Assembly: GCF_000718775.1 (NCBI RefSeq)
Contig: NZ_JOCB01000013.1
Location: forward strand, 1-64,000
From: Streptomyces sp. NRRL S-31
GTDB taxonomy: Bacteria > Actinomycetota > Actinomycetes > Streptomycetales > Streptomycetaceae
Direction of reading: 5' to 3'
DNA length: 64,000 nt
This document shows, in pieces, positions 52,949 through 61,646 of this stretch. The translations under genes and the position numbers were made by a program. The notes beneath the pieces are model-generated. The model was not told where the DNA came from. It saw nothing but the letters and a program-made list of their open reading frames with translations, and searched no databases. Every line of letters begins with the position of its first letter. The first letter of the stretch is position 1.

Positions 52949-54112
52949 TCACACCGACCGCGCCCGGGCGAGGCTCGGCTCGGCGGTGCGGGCGTCGCGC
53001 CCGGACCTCTTCACGGCGTCGGCGATCAGGACCAGCAACGCGGCGTCGCGCGGGGCCGGCAGCCGAGGGGCGGAGCCGGGCTCCGGCGCGTGCGGCCGGG
53101 TGCCGCGCTGGACGGCCGCGGCGATGGTCGCCGCCCACGCGGCGGAAGCGGCCCGCCGGAAGTCGCCCGTCCTCGCCAGCTCCGCGTCGTGGGTGTCGTC
53201 GTAGAGCCTCTCGTCGAAGAGCGTCTCGATCGCGAGGAGGCCGTTGTGGATGGTGCTCCAGCGCCAGGTGCCCCACAGCAGCGGGGAGCGCGGCCGTTCG
53301 ACACGGAGCGCGCGGTCCGTGAGCACCGGATCCAGTACGGCGTCGAGGGGCGCCAGGCGGACGAAGTCACGCCACGCCGAGAGGTGGTGGCCCGCCAGGG
53401 GGAGGAGCACCCCCACCACCGTCAGCACCGCGCCCAGACCGGCGCACAGGGGCGGGACGGACGTGCCGAGGACCGACCAGTCCCGGCCGGTCCACCGCGC
53501 GACGACCGCGACCAGCTTGGAGCCGCTGTACCCGGCGCTGAGCACCGTACCGGCGCCGATGGTCAGCAGACTGGCCCGCAGCCAGGGCCGTTCGCGGACC
53601 TCCGGTTCGAAGGCCCAGCGCAGCGACCAGACGGTGCCCACCGTCACCGCCGTCAGATGGGCGACCAGATAGAGGACGACCATCTCGCGGATCCAGGGCG
53701 TCGTCGCGTAGTACGTGTCGAAGTCGCTGGGGCGCTCCTCGGCGGCGTGCCCGGCGGTGAACAGGACGGCGATACCGGCGAGGACGGCCGCGTACCCGTA
53801 GATCCAGTTGCGCGTCGTCCGGCGCATCGCGGGGCCGCCGCGCCAGCAGGCGATCAGGATCAGCAGGGTCGCGCTGTACGCGGTGATCGAGCCGTAGGTC
53901 AGCGGAGCGGCCAGATTGGGCACGCCGCTGACCTGGTTGATCACCCGCACCGAACTCGGCGCCCCCAACAGGAAGCAGAGCGAGGCGAACGCCAGCACCA
54001 CGTTGACGGCCCGGACCGAGGGATCGCCGCCGTGCCGCACCAGGCCCGGCAGTCTGACCAGCAGCCCGACGCACAGCAGGACACAGCTCGTGTAGTTGAT
54101 CGCCCCGGTCAT
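52949..54112 (-). CDS. MAB_1171c-like membrane protein (copy A)
   Basis: 387 aa. Same plan as copy B: multi-helix membrane part with PNLAAPLTYGSITAYS, DFDTYYATTPWIREMVVLYLVAHL and LVAVVARWTGRDW, then a soluble helical C-terminus (LLWGTWRWSTIHNGLLAIE). Its start overlaps the protease stop by 4 bases (ATGA, 54109-54112), so it is translationally coupled to it. The two membrane proteins diverge mostly in their C-terminal domains, as if each talks to a different partner. Confidence 0.85.
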   Translation of the reverse strand: MTGAINYTSCVLLCVGLLVRLPGLVRHGGDPSVRAVNVVLAFASLCFLLGAPSSVRVINQVSGVPNLAAPLTYGSITAYSATLLILIACWRGGPAMRRTTRNWIYGYAAVLAGIAVLFTAGHAAEERPSDFDTYYATTPWIREMVVLYLVAHLTAVTVGTVWSLRWAFEPEVRERPWLRASLLTIGAGTVLSAGYSGSKLVAVVARWTGRDWSVLGTSVPPLCAGLGAVLTVVGVLLPLAGHHLSAWRDFVRLAPLDAVLDPVLTDRALRVERPRSPLLWGTWRWSTIHNGLLAIETLFDERLYDDTHDAELARTGDFRRAASAAWAATIAAAVQRGTRPHAPEPGSAPRLPAPRDAALLVLIADAVKRSGRDARTAEPSLARARSV

Positions 54113-54720
54113 CGCCTGTTCCCCCGGTAGTTGAGGGCGTCCGCGATCCGGCGGGCCGTCTCGCCGGTCGGCACGTCACGCTCCATCAGTGCCCGCATCT
54201 CCTGCCCGATCCGGATCCCGAACAGTTCCGCCTCCTTCTCGGGGTCCTCGTCGAACCGCGAACGGGCGGCGGCCGGCTGGGCGCCGTGCGCGTGTCCGGC
54301 CTCCAGCTCCTCCCACGCCCCGCTCGCCAGCTGCTCGGGCGTGAAACCGTCCTTCTGCCGCATGTGCCACAGCTCGTGACCGAGGATCTGCGCCTGGTGC
54401 CAGATCTCCGCGTCCTGCTCGATGACGACGTCGTCCCGGTCCGTCCGCTCCAGCCACATCCCCGTGGCCTTGAACTCCCGTGGGATGTGCACCTTGTGCA
54501 CCGTCAGCCGGCGCTCGCCGCGCCACCGGCGGGCGGACTCGACCAGGGCGTCGAACAGGGCCTCGGGATCCGCCGGAGCCTGGGGGCCGTCGCCGTCGCC
54601 CTCGCCGGCACCGCCGAGCCTCTCCCGGACCGGGGCGATGAGCGTCTCGGCGAACCGGCGCATCTCCTTGTCGCGGCGCCGTAACCGCTGCCACTGACGG
54701 AGGCGGCGCAGCGGGGTCAT
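54109..54720 (-). CDS. ImmA/IrrE-like metallo-endopeptidase, with TTA codon
   Basis: 203 aa. The zinc site HELWH (HExxH, His115, Glu116, His119) sits in ILGHELWHMRQKDGF, with Glu in EEL and EKEAELFG downstream, as in IrrE/ImmA peptidases (DUF955), often labelled toxin components. IrrE-type proteins cleave XRE repressors on a signal. Leu13 is encoded by TTA (54682-54684), so translation likely needs the bldA tRNA. The start overlaps the upstream small gene by 4 bases, and the stop overlaps the membrane-protein start by 4 bases. Confidence 0.88.
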   Translation of the reverse strand: MTPLRRLRQWQRLRRRDKEMRRFAETLIAPVRERLGGAGEGDGDGPQAPADPEALFDALVESARRWRGERRLTVHKVHIPREFKATGMWLERTDRDDVVIEQDAEIWHQAQILGHELWHMRQKDGFTPEQLASGAWEELEAGHAHGAQPAAARSRFDEDPEKEAELFGIRIGQEMRALMERDVPTGETARRIADALNYRGNRR

Positions 54721-55052
54721 CGCCCGTCCCGGCGCTCGCCGGAGTTGCGTCCGCTGTCCGCGGCCGTCTTCCGGGGCGTGCCCGTGGCGACCCGCTTCGG
54801 GGGGAACCGCCTGCCGTCGGCACGCCGGCGGGTCCCGCGCGGGAAGTCCGGCCGCCGCCGCACCCGTTCGGCCACCGCGGTCCCCCCGGCCCGCCGTCCC
54901 GACGGCGGGTTCGGTACGGCGGGTTCGGCTGTCCCCGTTCCGTAGGACGGCTCCCGGCTGTCCGGCACTCCGGCCGGTTCGCGGCGCCCGGCGGCGGGTC
55001 GGACGCGCTCCGCGGTTCCGGCCGGTGTTGCGTAGGCGTCATCTGCTGCCAC
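54717..55052 (-). CDS. Small basic protein, first gene of the metalloprotease operon
   Basis: 111 aa from GTG 55052, with AGGAG 8 bases upstream. The stop overlaps the protease start (ATGA, 54717-54720). In the usual arrangement of these operons this place holds an XRE-family regulator, but here the protein is low-complexity, rich in Arg, Pro, Gly and Ala, with no HTH I can see (RRRPDFPRGTRRRADGRR). It could be a shortened regulator, a disordered antitoxin-like partner or a peptidase substrate. Called a gene because of the start signals and coupling. Confidence 0.55.
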   Translation of the reverse strand: MAADDAYATPAGTAERVRPAAGRREPAGVPDSREPSYGTGTAEPAVPNPPSGRRAGGTAVAERVRRRPDFPRGTRRRADGRRFPPKRVATGTPRKTAADSGRNSGERRDGR

Positions 55053-55381
55053 CGGGCATTCTCCTGGGCGCGTCGCTGGTCGGGGGCGGGACGTACGCGA
55101 GCGTATCGGCATCGCCCCGACTGGTCGACAGTGACGGGACACCCCGCCCGGCCGCGCGGGCCCGGCCGGCCGCGCGGGGCTTCGCGCGGCAGGCCTTCGT
55201 CCTGCGGGGTACCACGGTCCGTGGCCGCCCACGGCGGGTGCTGCCCCATGGCACCGGCCCCCCGTGGGGACGAGGGGCCGGTGCCGTGCCCGCGGTACCG
55301 TGCGGGCACGGGGCCGGTCGGCGTGGCTGAGCCTGTCCACGCCGGCCGCGCCCGGCCTTGAGGAGTGACCGGGGTCCGGCG
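55053..55381. other. Intergenic region between the metalloprotease operon and the LPMO gene
   Basis: 329 bases. It holds the hairpin at 55250-55285, a second smaller one just after it (GTGCCCGC...GCGGGCAC), and must hold the operon promoter. No gene seen. Confidence 0.55.
55250..55285 (-). terminator. Hairpin after the LPMO gene
   Basis: 12-bp perfect arms 55250-55261 and 55274-55285 about 100 bases past the LPMO stop, followed toward the LPMO by another hairpin. Confidence 0.65.
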
Positions 55382-55987
55382 TCAGAACGTGACGTCCGAG
55401 CAGGCGTAGAACGCGTTGCCCGTGTCGGCGATGGTCCACACGCCGAGGATGACGTGGTGCCCGCTCAGCCCGGTCGGCAGGGTGCCGCTGTGGCTGAGGG
55501 TGGCCGGCGGCTGCTTGCCGCCGTAGGGAACGGTCAGGAACGCGGTCGTGTTCAGGTCGGCGCGCGTCAGGGCGTGGTCCTGGTTCCAGCCCTGCTTGGT
55601 GACGTAGTACTTGAAGTCGGTCGTCGCGTGCCGGGCCTCGATCTGCCAGCGGAAGGTGTAGCTCTGGCCACCGGTGACCTTGGTGGTGGGCCAGTCCGTG
55701 CCCTTGGGCGTGCGGGCGCCGTTGAGCGGGTTCCAGCGGCCGTCGCCGGCGGAGCAGAGCTGCCCGTCCGCCGGACCGCCCGCCGGGAAGCCCTTGGGAC
55801 CCTCGACGCTCTGCGGCTCCCACTGGATGTCGCCGCAGCCCTTCACCGTGCCGTTGGCGCACAGCAGTTGCCTGCTGACGGGGAGGTCGGTGTAGCCGTG
55901 GCCGCTGGCGCCGCCGGTGGACAGGACGAAGGCGCCGGCGGTGGTGAGGCCGAGTACGGCCCCGTACAACCTGGTCTTGGTGCGCAT
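55382..55987 (-). CDS. Chitin-binding lytic polysaccharide monooxygenase (AA10)
   Basis: 201 aa. The signal peptide (1-29) ends before HGYTDLPVSRQ, so the mature protein begins with the N-terminal His that forms the copper histidine brace. A conserved GHHVILGVWTIADTGNAFYACSDV carries the second His (SGHHVI) and Phe/Tyr axial region. Single AA10 domain, about 170 residues mature, without a carbohydrate-binding module. It cleaves crystalline chitin oxidatively outside the cell. A 20-bp perfect DasR operator lies upstream, as expected for Streptomyces chitin genes. Confidence 0.95.
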   Translation of the reverse strand: MRTKTRLYGAVLGLTTAGAFVLSTGGASGHGYTDLPVSRQLLCANGTVKGCGDIQWEPQSVEGPKGFPAGGPADGQLCSAGDGRWNPLNGARTPKGTDWPTTKVTGGQSYTFRWQIEARHATTDFKYYVTKQGWNQDHALTRADLNTTAFLTVPYGGKQPPATLSHSGTLPTGLSGHHVILGVWTIADTGNAFYACSDVTF

Positions 55988-56039
55988 GTAGCCGCTCCTC
56001 AGAACATGGGGGACTCCGGTGAACTGGATCGTGCTGTCT

Positions 56040-56059
56040 GCGTTGGTCTAGACCAACGC
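56040..56059. promoter_or_regulatory. DasR-responsive element (dre)
   Basis: GCGTTGGTCTAGACCAACGC, a perfect 20-bp palindrome containing the DasR core TGGTCTAGACCA. It lies 53 bases upstream of the LPMO start and just downstream of its -10 box. Expected to repress until GlcN-6-P releases DasR. Confidence 0.9.
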
Positions 56060-56061
56060 TC

Positions 56062-56090
56062 AGGCTATTGCGGTCGCTTGAACATGTCCA
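56062..56090 (-). promoter_or_regulatory. LPMO promoter
   Basis: Minus strand TGGACA (56090-56085), 17 bases, TAGCCT (56067-56062). The start point falls inside the dre palindrome. Confidence 0.6.
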
Positions 56091-56357
56091 TACCAATCTA
56101 GGGATGGTTTTCCGCCGCCCGGGCGTCCCGTGCCGCACGCCACCGCCGGGTCCCGCACCAGCTCGGACGGCACGTCATACGCAACCGTCCGGGGCCCCCG
56201 CGGTGGCGAGTTCATACGCCTGTCGTGAGCACGTCGGTTCGCGAGACGGTGGTCTTCACCCACGGCTGGTGCAGTGGGCCCCCGTTGTCCCCGTGCGGTC
56301 CGGGCGGCCGAAGGCGCGCCGGCCGGCCGCTCCCGAACCGTTCGTGAGGTGCATGCC

Positions 56358-58046
56358 ATGCGTCCTGTCCGCATCCGGCGCGCGGCCCGCCGCTCCGCCC
56401 GTGTCCGCGCGAGGGTCGCGACGACCGCCGTGCTCGCCCTCGCGGCCCCGGCCCTGCTGACCGGGGCGGCGGAGGCGGGCTCCGCGCACACCGCGGCGAC
56501 CGGCCGGTGGGCGACACGGACCGCGGCGACCGCGCCGTGGACGACCGGGGCGGCGGCCGGGCAGTGGACGACGCGGACCCTCGCGCCCGGGGTCACGGTC
56601 CACACCGGAGTCGTCCGGCGGCCCGACGTGACGCACGCCTGGACGGTCACCGTCCAGGCTCCCGTCAGCACCCGGTGGACCGCGAACGACCCCGACGCCC
56701 CCGCGAGCTGGGCCGAGGTGTCCTCCCGCGCCTGGGCCGACGGCACGGCGCGCGCGCTGACCGAGGCGGGCTTCCGGCCACGCGTGGAGGGCGTGCGGTG
56801 GCCCCGCTACGCCGACACCCCGCGGGGGCTGATGGGCCACCGGGTCCGCATCGGCCGCTTCACCACCCAGGAGGAGGCGAAGCAGACGGCCTCGGCGGTC
56901 ACCGCGGCCGGCTTCCACACGACCCTCTCCTGGACCGGGTACGACGTCCAGGAACCCGCCGACCGGGAGAACCTCCAGGTGGCGGTCGTCGACCCGAAGA
57001 CCTTCCACGGAAAGGTCGAGGCCACGCACGACGGCGACGTGACGCGGCGGCAGACCACCTCGGCCGTGGCGCGCGCATCGAACTCGCTCGTCGGGGTCAA
57101 CGGCGGCTTCTTCGTGCTGACGGCCGGCGACGGCGTGCCGGGCACCATGTCCGGCATCGGGGCCTACCGGGGCGAGCTGGAGTCGATGGCGGTCGGCTCC
57201 CGCTCCGCGCTGCTCCTTCAGGACGGCGGTCGCCGGGCCCGGATCGCCGACCTGACGAGCACCGTCACCGTCCGCGCGGGCAGCGCCTCCTACCAGGTCC
57301 AGGGCATCAACCGGCTGCCCGGCATGGTCCGCGACTGCGGTCGTCCCGGCGCCACGCCCAGCGAACTGCCCTGGCAGGACGTGACGTGCCGGCTGGCCGA
57401 CGACCTGGTGCGGTTCACCCCCGCCTTCCGGGCCGAGCTGCCGACCGGCCCCGGGGCGCAGGTGGTGCTGGACGGCTCCGGCCGGGTCGTCTCCGTCGGC
57501 GCGCGCGGCGGGCGCGTCCCGGCGGGCGGGGCCGTGTTGCAGGGCATCGGCCGGGCGGCAGACTGGCTGACCGAGCACGCCGAGCCGCACCGCCGCCTCA
57601 CGACCGACGAGGCCGTCCGCACGGCCGGGGGCGGGCGCGTCGTCCTCGACGCCGACGACTCCCTCGTCAGTGCCGCACCGACGCTGGTGAAGGACGGCCG
57701 CATCGACATCGACGCCGCCGCCGAAGGCGTGGTCGACCCGGAGTACACCTCCTTCGGCTACGCGTGGGCCAACGTCCGTCAGCCGCGCACCATGGCGGGC
57801 ATCGACCGGCGGGGCCGGCTGATCCTCGCGACGGTGGACGGACGGCTGAAGAACGGCAGCGAGGGGTTCACCCTCTACGAGGCCGCCGCGTTCATGAAGT
57901 CGCTCGGCGCCGTGCGGGCGATGAACCTCGACGGCGGCGGTTCCACCGCGATGGCCGTCAACGGGACGCTGGTCAACCAGCCGTCCGACGCCGCCGGTGA
58001 ACGCGCCGTCGGCGACACCGTCCAGGTCCTGCCGGCGGACCGCTGA
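56358..58046 (+). CDS. Secreted phosphodiester glycosidase-like protein with SPOR-like region
   Basis: 562 aa from ATG 56358 (GAGG 8 bases upstream). The signal peptide covers about 1-40. A SPOR-like segment (HRVRIGRFTTQEEAKQTASAVTAAGF) comes before a NAGPA-type domain ending with FMKSLGAVRAMNLDGGGSTAMAVNG and containing SLVGVNGGFFV. NAGPA relatives cut GlcNAc phosphodiesters, or act in exopolysaccharide biology. Given its divergence from the chitin LPMO, a role in wall or aminosugar polymer handling is plausible but unproven. Confidence 0.85.
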   Translation: MRPVRIRRAARRSARVRARVATTAVLALAAPALLTGAAEAGSAHTAATGRWATRTAATAPWTTGAAAGQWTTRTLAPGVTVHTGVVRRPDVTHAWTVTVQAPVSTRWTANDPDAPASWAEVSSRAWADGTARALTEAGFRPRVEGVRWPRYADTPRGLMGHRVRIGRFTTQEEAKQTASAVTAAGFHTTLSWTGYDVQEPADRENLQVAVVDPKTFHGKVEATHDGDVTRRQTTSAVARASNSLVGVNGGFFVLTAGDGVPGTMSGIGAYRGELESMAVGSRSALLLQDGGRRARIADLTSTVTVRAGSASYQVQGINRLPGMVRDCGRPGATPSELPWQDVTCRLADDLVRFTPAFRAELPTGPGAQVVLDGSGRVVSVGARGGRVPAGGAVLQGIGRAADWLTEHAEPHRRLTTDEAVRTAGGGRVVLDADDSLVSAAPTLVKDGRIDIDAAAEGVVDPEYTSFGYAWANVRQPRTMAGIDRRGRLILATVDGRLKNGSEGFTLYEAAAFMKSLGAVRAMNLDGGGSTAMAVNGTLVNQPSDAAGERAVGDTVQVLPADR

Positions 58047-58064
58047 CGGACCACCGGCGGCTCC

Positions 58065-58530
58065 TCACCGGCGCCCGTGCGCGAGCAGGGCGGTGACGAG
58101 CGCCCCCGGCGCCTCCTCGGCGATGTGGTGCCCGGAGCCGACCGGGCCGCCGTCCACCCGGTCGCCGGCCCAGTCGCGCCCGTAGAGGCCGGCGAGGTCG
58201 TCGCGGGCGGCCCGCAGTACCTGGAGCGGACGGCCGATGCGCCGGCCGGCGTCGTCGTGCTCCTGTCGATACCGAGCCCCGCCCGGTACCACGCGTCGGG
58301 GTCCGCGTTGATGACGCGCTCGGCCGGTTTGTCGGTCCGGCCGAGGAGGCACCGGTGCCACCAGCTCGCGGCGAACGTCGCGTCGCAGCGGCGCAGTGCC
58401 TCCCCGATGGGGACGGCGTCCAGCACGGTGACGACCGACACGGCCTCCGGGTGGTCCGGGGCGAGACGGGCGGCCACCCCGGTCCCCGCGGCGCCGGGTC
58501 CATGCCCCGGCCGTGTCCCCGGACGGCGTC
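58065..58530 (-). pseudogene. Truncated, frameshifted alpha/beta hydrolase remnant
   Basis: Minus-strand remnants of a haloacetate-dehalogenase/epoxide-hydrolase-like gene. One frame gives VAARLAPDHPEAVSVVTVLDAVPIGEALRR, then ASWWHRCLLGRTDKPAERVINADPDAWYR. The next frame gives YRAGLGIDR-like and RDDLAGLYGRDWAGDRVDGGPVGSGHHIAEEAPGALVTALLAHGRR, ending at 58065. The N-terminal third with the oxyanion and nucleophile region is missing, and at least one frame change and an internal loss occur. Clearly decayed. Confidence 0.75.
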
Positions 58531-58579
58531 GCCGCCGTCGGCCGCACGCGTTGTCAGACCCGGGCACTAGCGTGGGCCC

Positions 58580-59122
58580 ATGACATCTCTCACTCTCGCG
58601 CCCTGGTCCGAGCAGGGGCTCGACCTGCTCCACCGGCAGAACACGACCGAGCTGACCGAACACATCGGAGGTCCCGAGACCGCCGAACAGGTCCGGCGCC
58701 GTCACGAGAAGTACCTCGGCCTGGACGAGGGCCGGATGTTCCTCGCCGTCCTGGACGGCCGGGTGGTCGGGTCGGTCGGGTACTGGCCCCGGGAGTGGGG
58801 CGGGCAGCGGGTCTACGAGACGGGCTACGGCATACTCCCCGAGCACCAGGGCCGGGGCCTCGCGGTCGATGCGGTGCGCCTGTGCGCGGCGCAGGCCGGC
58901 CGGGACGGCGCGAGCCCGTGGCTGCACGCGTTCCCCTCGGTCCACCACGACGCGTCCAACGCGGTCTGCCGCAAGGCGGGGTTCGAATGGGCGGGGGAGT
59001 GCGAGTTCGAGTACCCGCCGGGACACCTCATGCGCTCCAACGACTGGCGGCTCGCGCTGACCGGGCCGGACACCGCTCGGGGCCGGGCCGTGCCCCGGGG
59101 GGTGAGCGGCGGCGGGTCATAG
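58580..59122 (+). CDS. GNAT-family N-acetyltransferase
   Basis: 180 aa. GNAT core: FLAVLDGRVVGSVGYWP, YETGYGILPEHQGRGLAVDA (acetyl-CoA pyrophosphate loop Q-x-x-G-R-G) and VCRKAGFEWAGECEFEYPPG. It resembles ribosomal-protein or RimJ-like acetyltransferases. No ribosome site precedes ATG 58580, but TAGCGT (58568-58573) lies 6 bases upstream, which fits a leaderless transcript that starts at the ATG. Substrate unknown. Confidence 0.88.
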   Translation: MTSLTLAPWSEQGLDLLHRQNTTELTEHIGGPETAEQVRRRHEKYLGLDEGRMFLAVLDGRVVGSVGYWPREWGGQRVYETGYGILPEHQGRGLAVDAVRLCAAQAGRDGASPWLHAFPSVHHDASNAVCRKAGFEWAGECEFEYPPGHLMRSNDWRLALTGPDTARGRAVPRGVSGGGS

Positions 59123-59148
59123 CCCCCCGGGACGTCCGGCGGGTCATA

Positions 59149-59175
59149 GCACCCCCCCCGGGCGCCCGGGGGTGC
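59149..59175 (+). terminator. Hairpin after the GNAT gene
   Basis: Arms GCACCCCC (59149-59156) and GGGGGTGC (59168-59175), with further G-C pairs inside. A 13-bp direct repeat GGCGGGTCATAGC (59111 and 59139) precedes it. Confidence 0.6.
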
Positions 59176-59370
59176 ACCGAGACGGTTGCCGGTGGCCGAC
59201 CGGCACCTTGTCGGCGTCCGTGCGAGGGATGAAGATTCTGCCTCGGGGCTCTCGGCTAGCATGATCCGAACTCAGGACGAGCGCCCCGACGCCTGTCGTT
59301 CACCGGAAAAGCGTGGTATCCGGCGGAAGAGTTATATATTCACACGGAATCTACCAAATCGGCCAAACAA

Positions 59371-60747
59371 TTGAAGCCTATAGCATCCCGGGTGCCTCCC
59401 CGAATAGACCGAAGAGACGAGCCGCCCCTGTGGCGTCACCCGCGGGTGATGTTCTACGGCGCGGCAGCCGCGGTGACCCTCGGATTCCTCGTCGCGCTGG
59501 AAATCGTCGCGCGGCACTATGACTTGCCGGGGCCGCTCACCACTCAGATTCGAGAGGTGATATATCCACCCAAATCGGGATTCCTGCTGTATGCCGGCAT
59601 GGGATTGATGATGGTGGTGCTCACCTGGCGGCAACGGGCCGTCGCCGCCGCCATCGCGGTCGGCATCGACATCGTCTTCCTGCTGGTCCGGTGGGCGTTC
59701 GGCATCGAGCTGGGCGAGGGCCACCCCTTCGGCAACGGCGCGCTGTGGGTGGTTCTGGGGTACGCGGTCATCGCCGTCACACGCCGCACCGGCCGGGAAC
59801 GCGTGCTGCTGCTCAAGGGCGTCGGGCTGGGGCTGCTGCTGGTGGCGGGCCGCAAGACCGGCGACGCCTGGCTGCTCATCACCTCCAAGAGCCGCCCGAT
59901 GGTGCTCGACACCTACGTGGCCACGGCCGACCACGCGCTGGGCAACCCGTCGTGGCTGATGGGCCGGGCCGTCGAGGCCAGCGGCCCGGTCGGCACCCAC
60001 ATCCTCGACGTCGTCTACGGCCAGCTCGCGGTGGCCGCGGTCGTCGTCGCGCTGTACCAGCTGCGCAACGTGGCGGCGGAGCGTCGCTTCCCGAGCCACC
60101 ACCTGGTGCGCACCTTCCTGGTGATCGGCCTCCTCGGACCGGGCATCTACATGATCTTCCCGGTGGTCGGGCCGGTCTTCGCCTATGGCCCGGGCGCGTC
60201 CGGCACCGGCGGCGTGGAATGGGCGGTGGCCAACCTGTGGCCGAACACGCCACCGCCGATCACCGCCCCGCACTCGGTGCTGTACGACGGGATCACCCCG
60301 CGCAACTGCATGCCCAGCCTGCACACGGCATGGGCCACCGCCATCTTCATCCACTCCCGCAAGGGCACGCGCTTCCTGCGGTACGCGGGCACGTTCTGGC
60401 TGATCGCCACGCTCTGCGCGACGCTGGGATTCGGCTATCACTACGGCGCGGACATCATCGCCGGCGTGGTGTTCACGCTCACGATCGAGGCCGCGCTGCG
60501 CGCGCTCGAACGGGGCTGGGACCGGGCGGGACTCCAACTGGCCGGCTACGGCGTGGCGGTCTTCGCCGCCCTCCTGCTGGCGTACCGCTATCTGTCCGTG
60601 GAGATGGCCGAACGTCCCTGGCTGTTCGGCCCCCTGCTGATCCTGGCGATGCTCTCGGTGATCTACGGCTACCTGCGGACCACCGCACTGTGGGAACCGA
60701 AGGCCGTACCGGCCGCGCAACCGGAACCCCAGCCCGAACCGGTGTGA
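59371..60747 (+). CDS. PAP2-type integral membrane phosphotransferase
   Basis: 458 aa as drawn from TTG 59371; the ribosome site is unclear, and GTG 59392 or the ATG before FYGAAAA are alternatives. About 10 hydrophobic segments. The C-terminal half has the PAP2 motifs: ITPRNCMPSLHTAWATAIF and FGYHYGADIIAG. This architecture matches the inositolphosphotransferase/Aur1-like or lipid-linked sugar phosphatase group in actinobacteria. The upstream 80 bases are AT-rich (TTATATATT at 59332-59340) and look like a promoter. The C-terminus ends with Pro-Gln-Glu repeats. Confidence 0.85.
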   Translation: MKPIASRVPPRIDRRDEPPLWRHPRVMFYGAAAAVTLGFLVALEIVARHYDLPGPLTTQIREVIYPPKSGFLLYAGMGLMMVVLTWRQRAVAAAIAVGIDIVFLLVRWAFGIELGEGHPFGNGALWVVLGYAVIAVTRRTGRERVLLLKGVGLGLLLVAGRKTGDAWLLITSKSRPMVLDTYVATADHALGNPSWLMGRAVEASGPVGTHILDVVYGQLAVAAVVVALYQLRNVAAERRFPSHHLVRTFLVIGLLGPGIYMIFPVVGPVFAYGPGASGTGGVEWAVANLWPNTPPPITAPHSVLYDGITPRNCMPSLHTAWATAIFIHSRKGTRFLRYAGTFWLIATLCATLGFGYHYGADIIAGVVFTLTIEAALRALERGWDRAGLQLAGYGVAVFAALLLAYRYLSVEMAERPWLFGPLLILAMLSVIYGYLRTTALWEPKAVPAAQPEPQPEPV

Positions 60748-60822
60748 GGCGCGGCGGCGCCGAACGGCTCGGTCCGCTGCCGATTCCCGCCCCCACGGCA
60801 CCGGTCCGGGCCGGCCCCGCCC

Positions 60823-60922
60823 GCCGCGCGACCACGACGCATACCGCGCGACCACGACGCATACCGCGCGACCACGACGCATACCGCGTGACCACGACGC
60901 ATGCCGGGCGCTCACGACGCAT
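60823..60922. repeat. Five 20-bp tandem repeats
   Basis: Unit ACCGCGCGACCACGACGCAT (first base variable) in register at 60823, 60843, 60863, 60883 and 60903. The last copies diverge (GCGTG, GGGCGCTC). Noncoding spacer between convergent genes. Confidence 0.9.
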
Positions 60923-60949
60923 CCGCGCGCGAGCGAAGCCGTGCTGTGC

Positions 60950-61459
60950 TCACCGACGCGGTGCCGCGGGCGCCGGCACCACGCGCTTCGGGGGCGCGGC
61001 GCCGGAACGCCTCCGCGTCACCACGGCGGCGACCGTCCCGACGCCTCCGATGACGAGCCCGATCCCGCCGAAGACCAGCGGCAGGAGCCACAGCGAGGCG
61101 AACCCGTCGATGCGCGCGTCCCCGGGGGAGTCCGCGCGGTAGAGCACCTCCACCCGCTCACCCCTTTCGTACGCCGGCGGGTTGGACCCCGTGGAGCCCT
61201 CGAACGTCCGGTGTGTGCCGTCCGCCGGGGTGAACTCGACCACCGGGTACGCCACGGGAGCGTCGTTCCCCCGCCTCCTGCCGGACGTACCGCTGTGGTC
61301 GCCGCGCCACTCGAGGTCCACCACCGTGCCCTGGGCGTGCCGGGCGTCCGCCAGGAACGAGACCGTCAGTCCCGCGAGGACCAGACCGACGGTCAGGAAC
61401 AGCGCCCCGAACGCGATCGCCCCGAAGGCGAACCACCGTGGGGCCCGCCGCCCCCGCAT
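60950..61459 (-). CDS. DUF3592-like membrane protein
   Basis: 169 aa from ATG 61459 (GAGG 5 bases upstream); GTG 61477 with GAGAGGGG is equally good. Two hydrophobic helices (about 10-33 and 118-140) flank an extracytoplasmic beta-rich domain (AQGTVVDLEWR, APVAYPVVEFTPADGTHRTFEGSTG, GERVEVLYRADSPGDARIDGF), the standard DUF3592 pattern. Function unknown; probably surface-exposed. It converges on the PAP2-type gene across the 20-bp repeats. Confidence 0.85.
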   Translation of the reverse strand: MRGRRAPRWFAFGAIAFGALFLTVGLVLAGLTVSFLADARHAQGTVVDLEWRGDHSGTSGRRRGNDAPVAYPVVEFTPADGTHRTFEGSTGSNPPAYERGERVEVLYRADSPGDARIDGFASLWLLPLVFGGIGLVIGGVGTVAAVVTRRRSGAAPPKRVVPAPAAPRR

Positions 61460-61646
61460 ACGCACCTCGACCCGCACGATGCCCCTCTCACCCGTCTCGC
61501 CCTCACCCACCGTCAGGGGGACGCTATCCCAGGCCCCGCCGCCCGCCGCCCGCCGCCCGCCGCCCGCCGGGCATCCCCCGGAACCGGCACGGGTCCGCCG
61601 GACCGGCACCGTGGCACCGGACCGCGAACCCAGAAGCGTCAGGGCG

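Larger units (their letters stand above)
55988..56357. other. Divergent control region of LPMO and phosphodiester glycosidase genes
   Basis: 370 bases with the dre site and LPMO promoter at one end. I found no comparable promoter for the plus-strand gene and no small gene. Confidence 0.6.
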
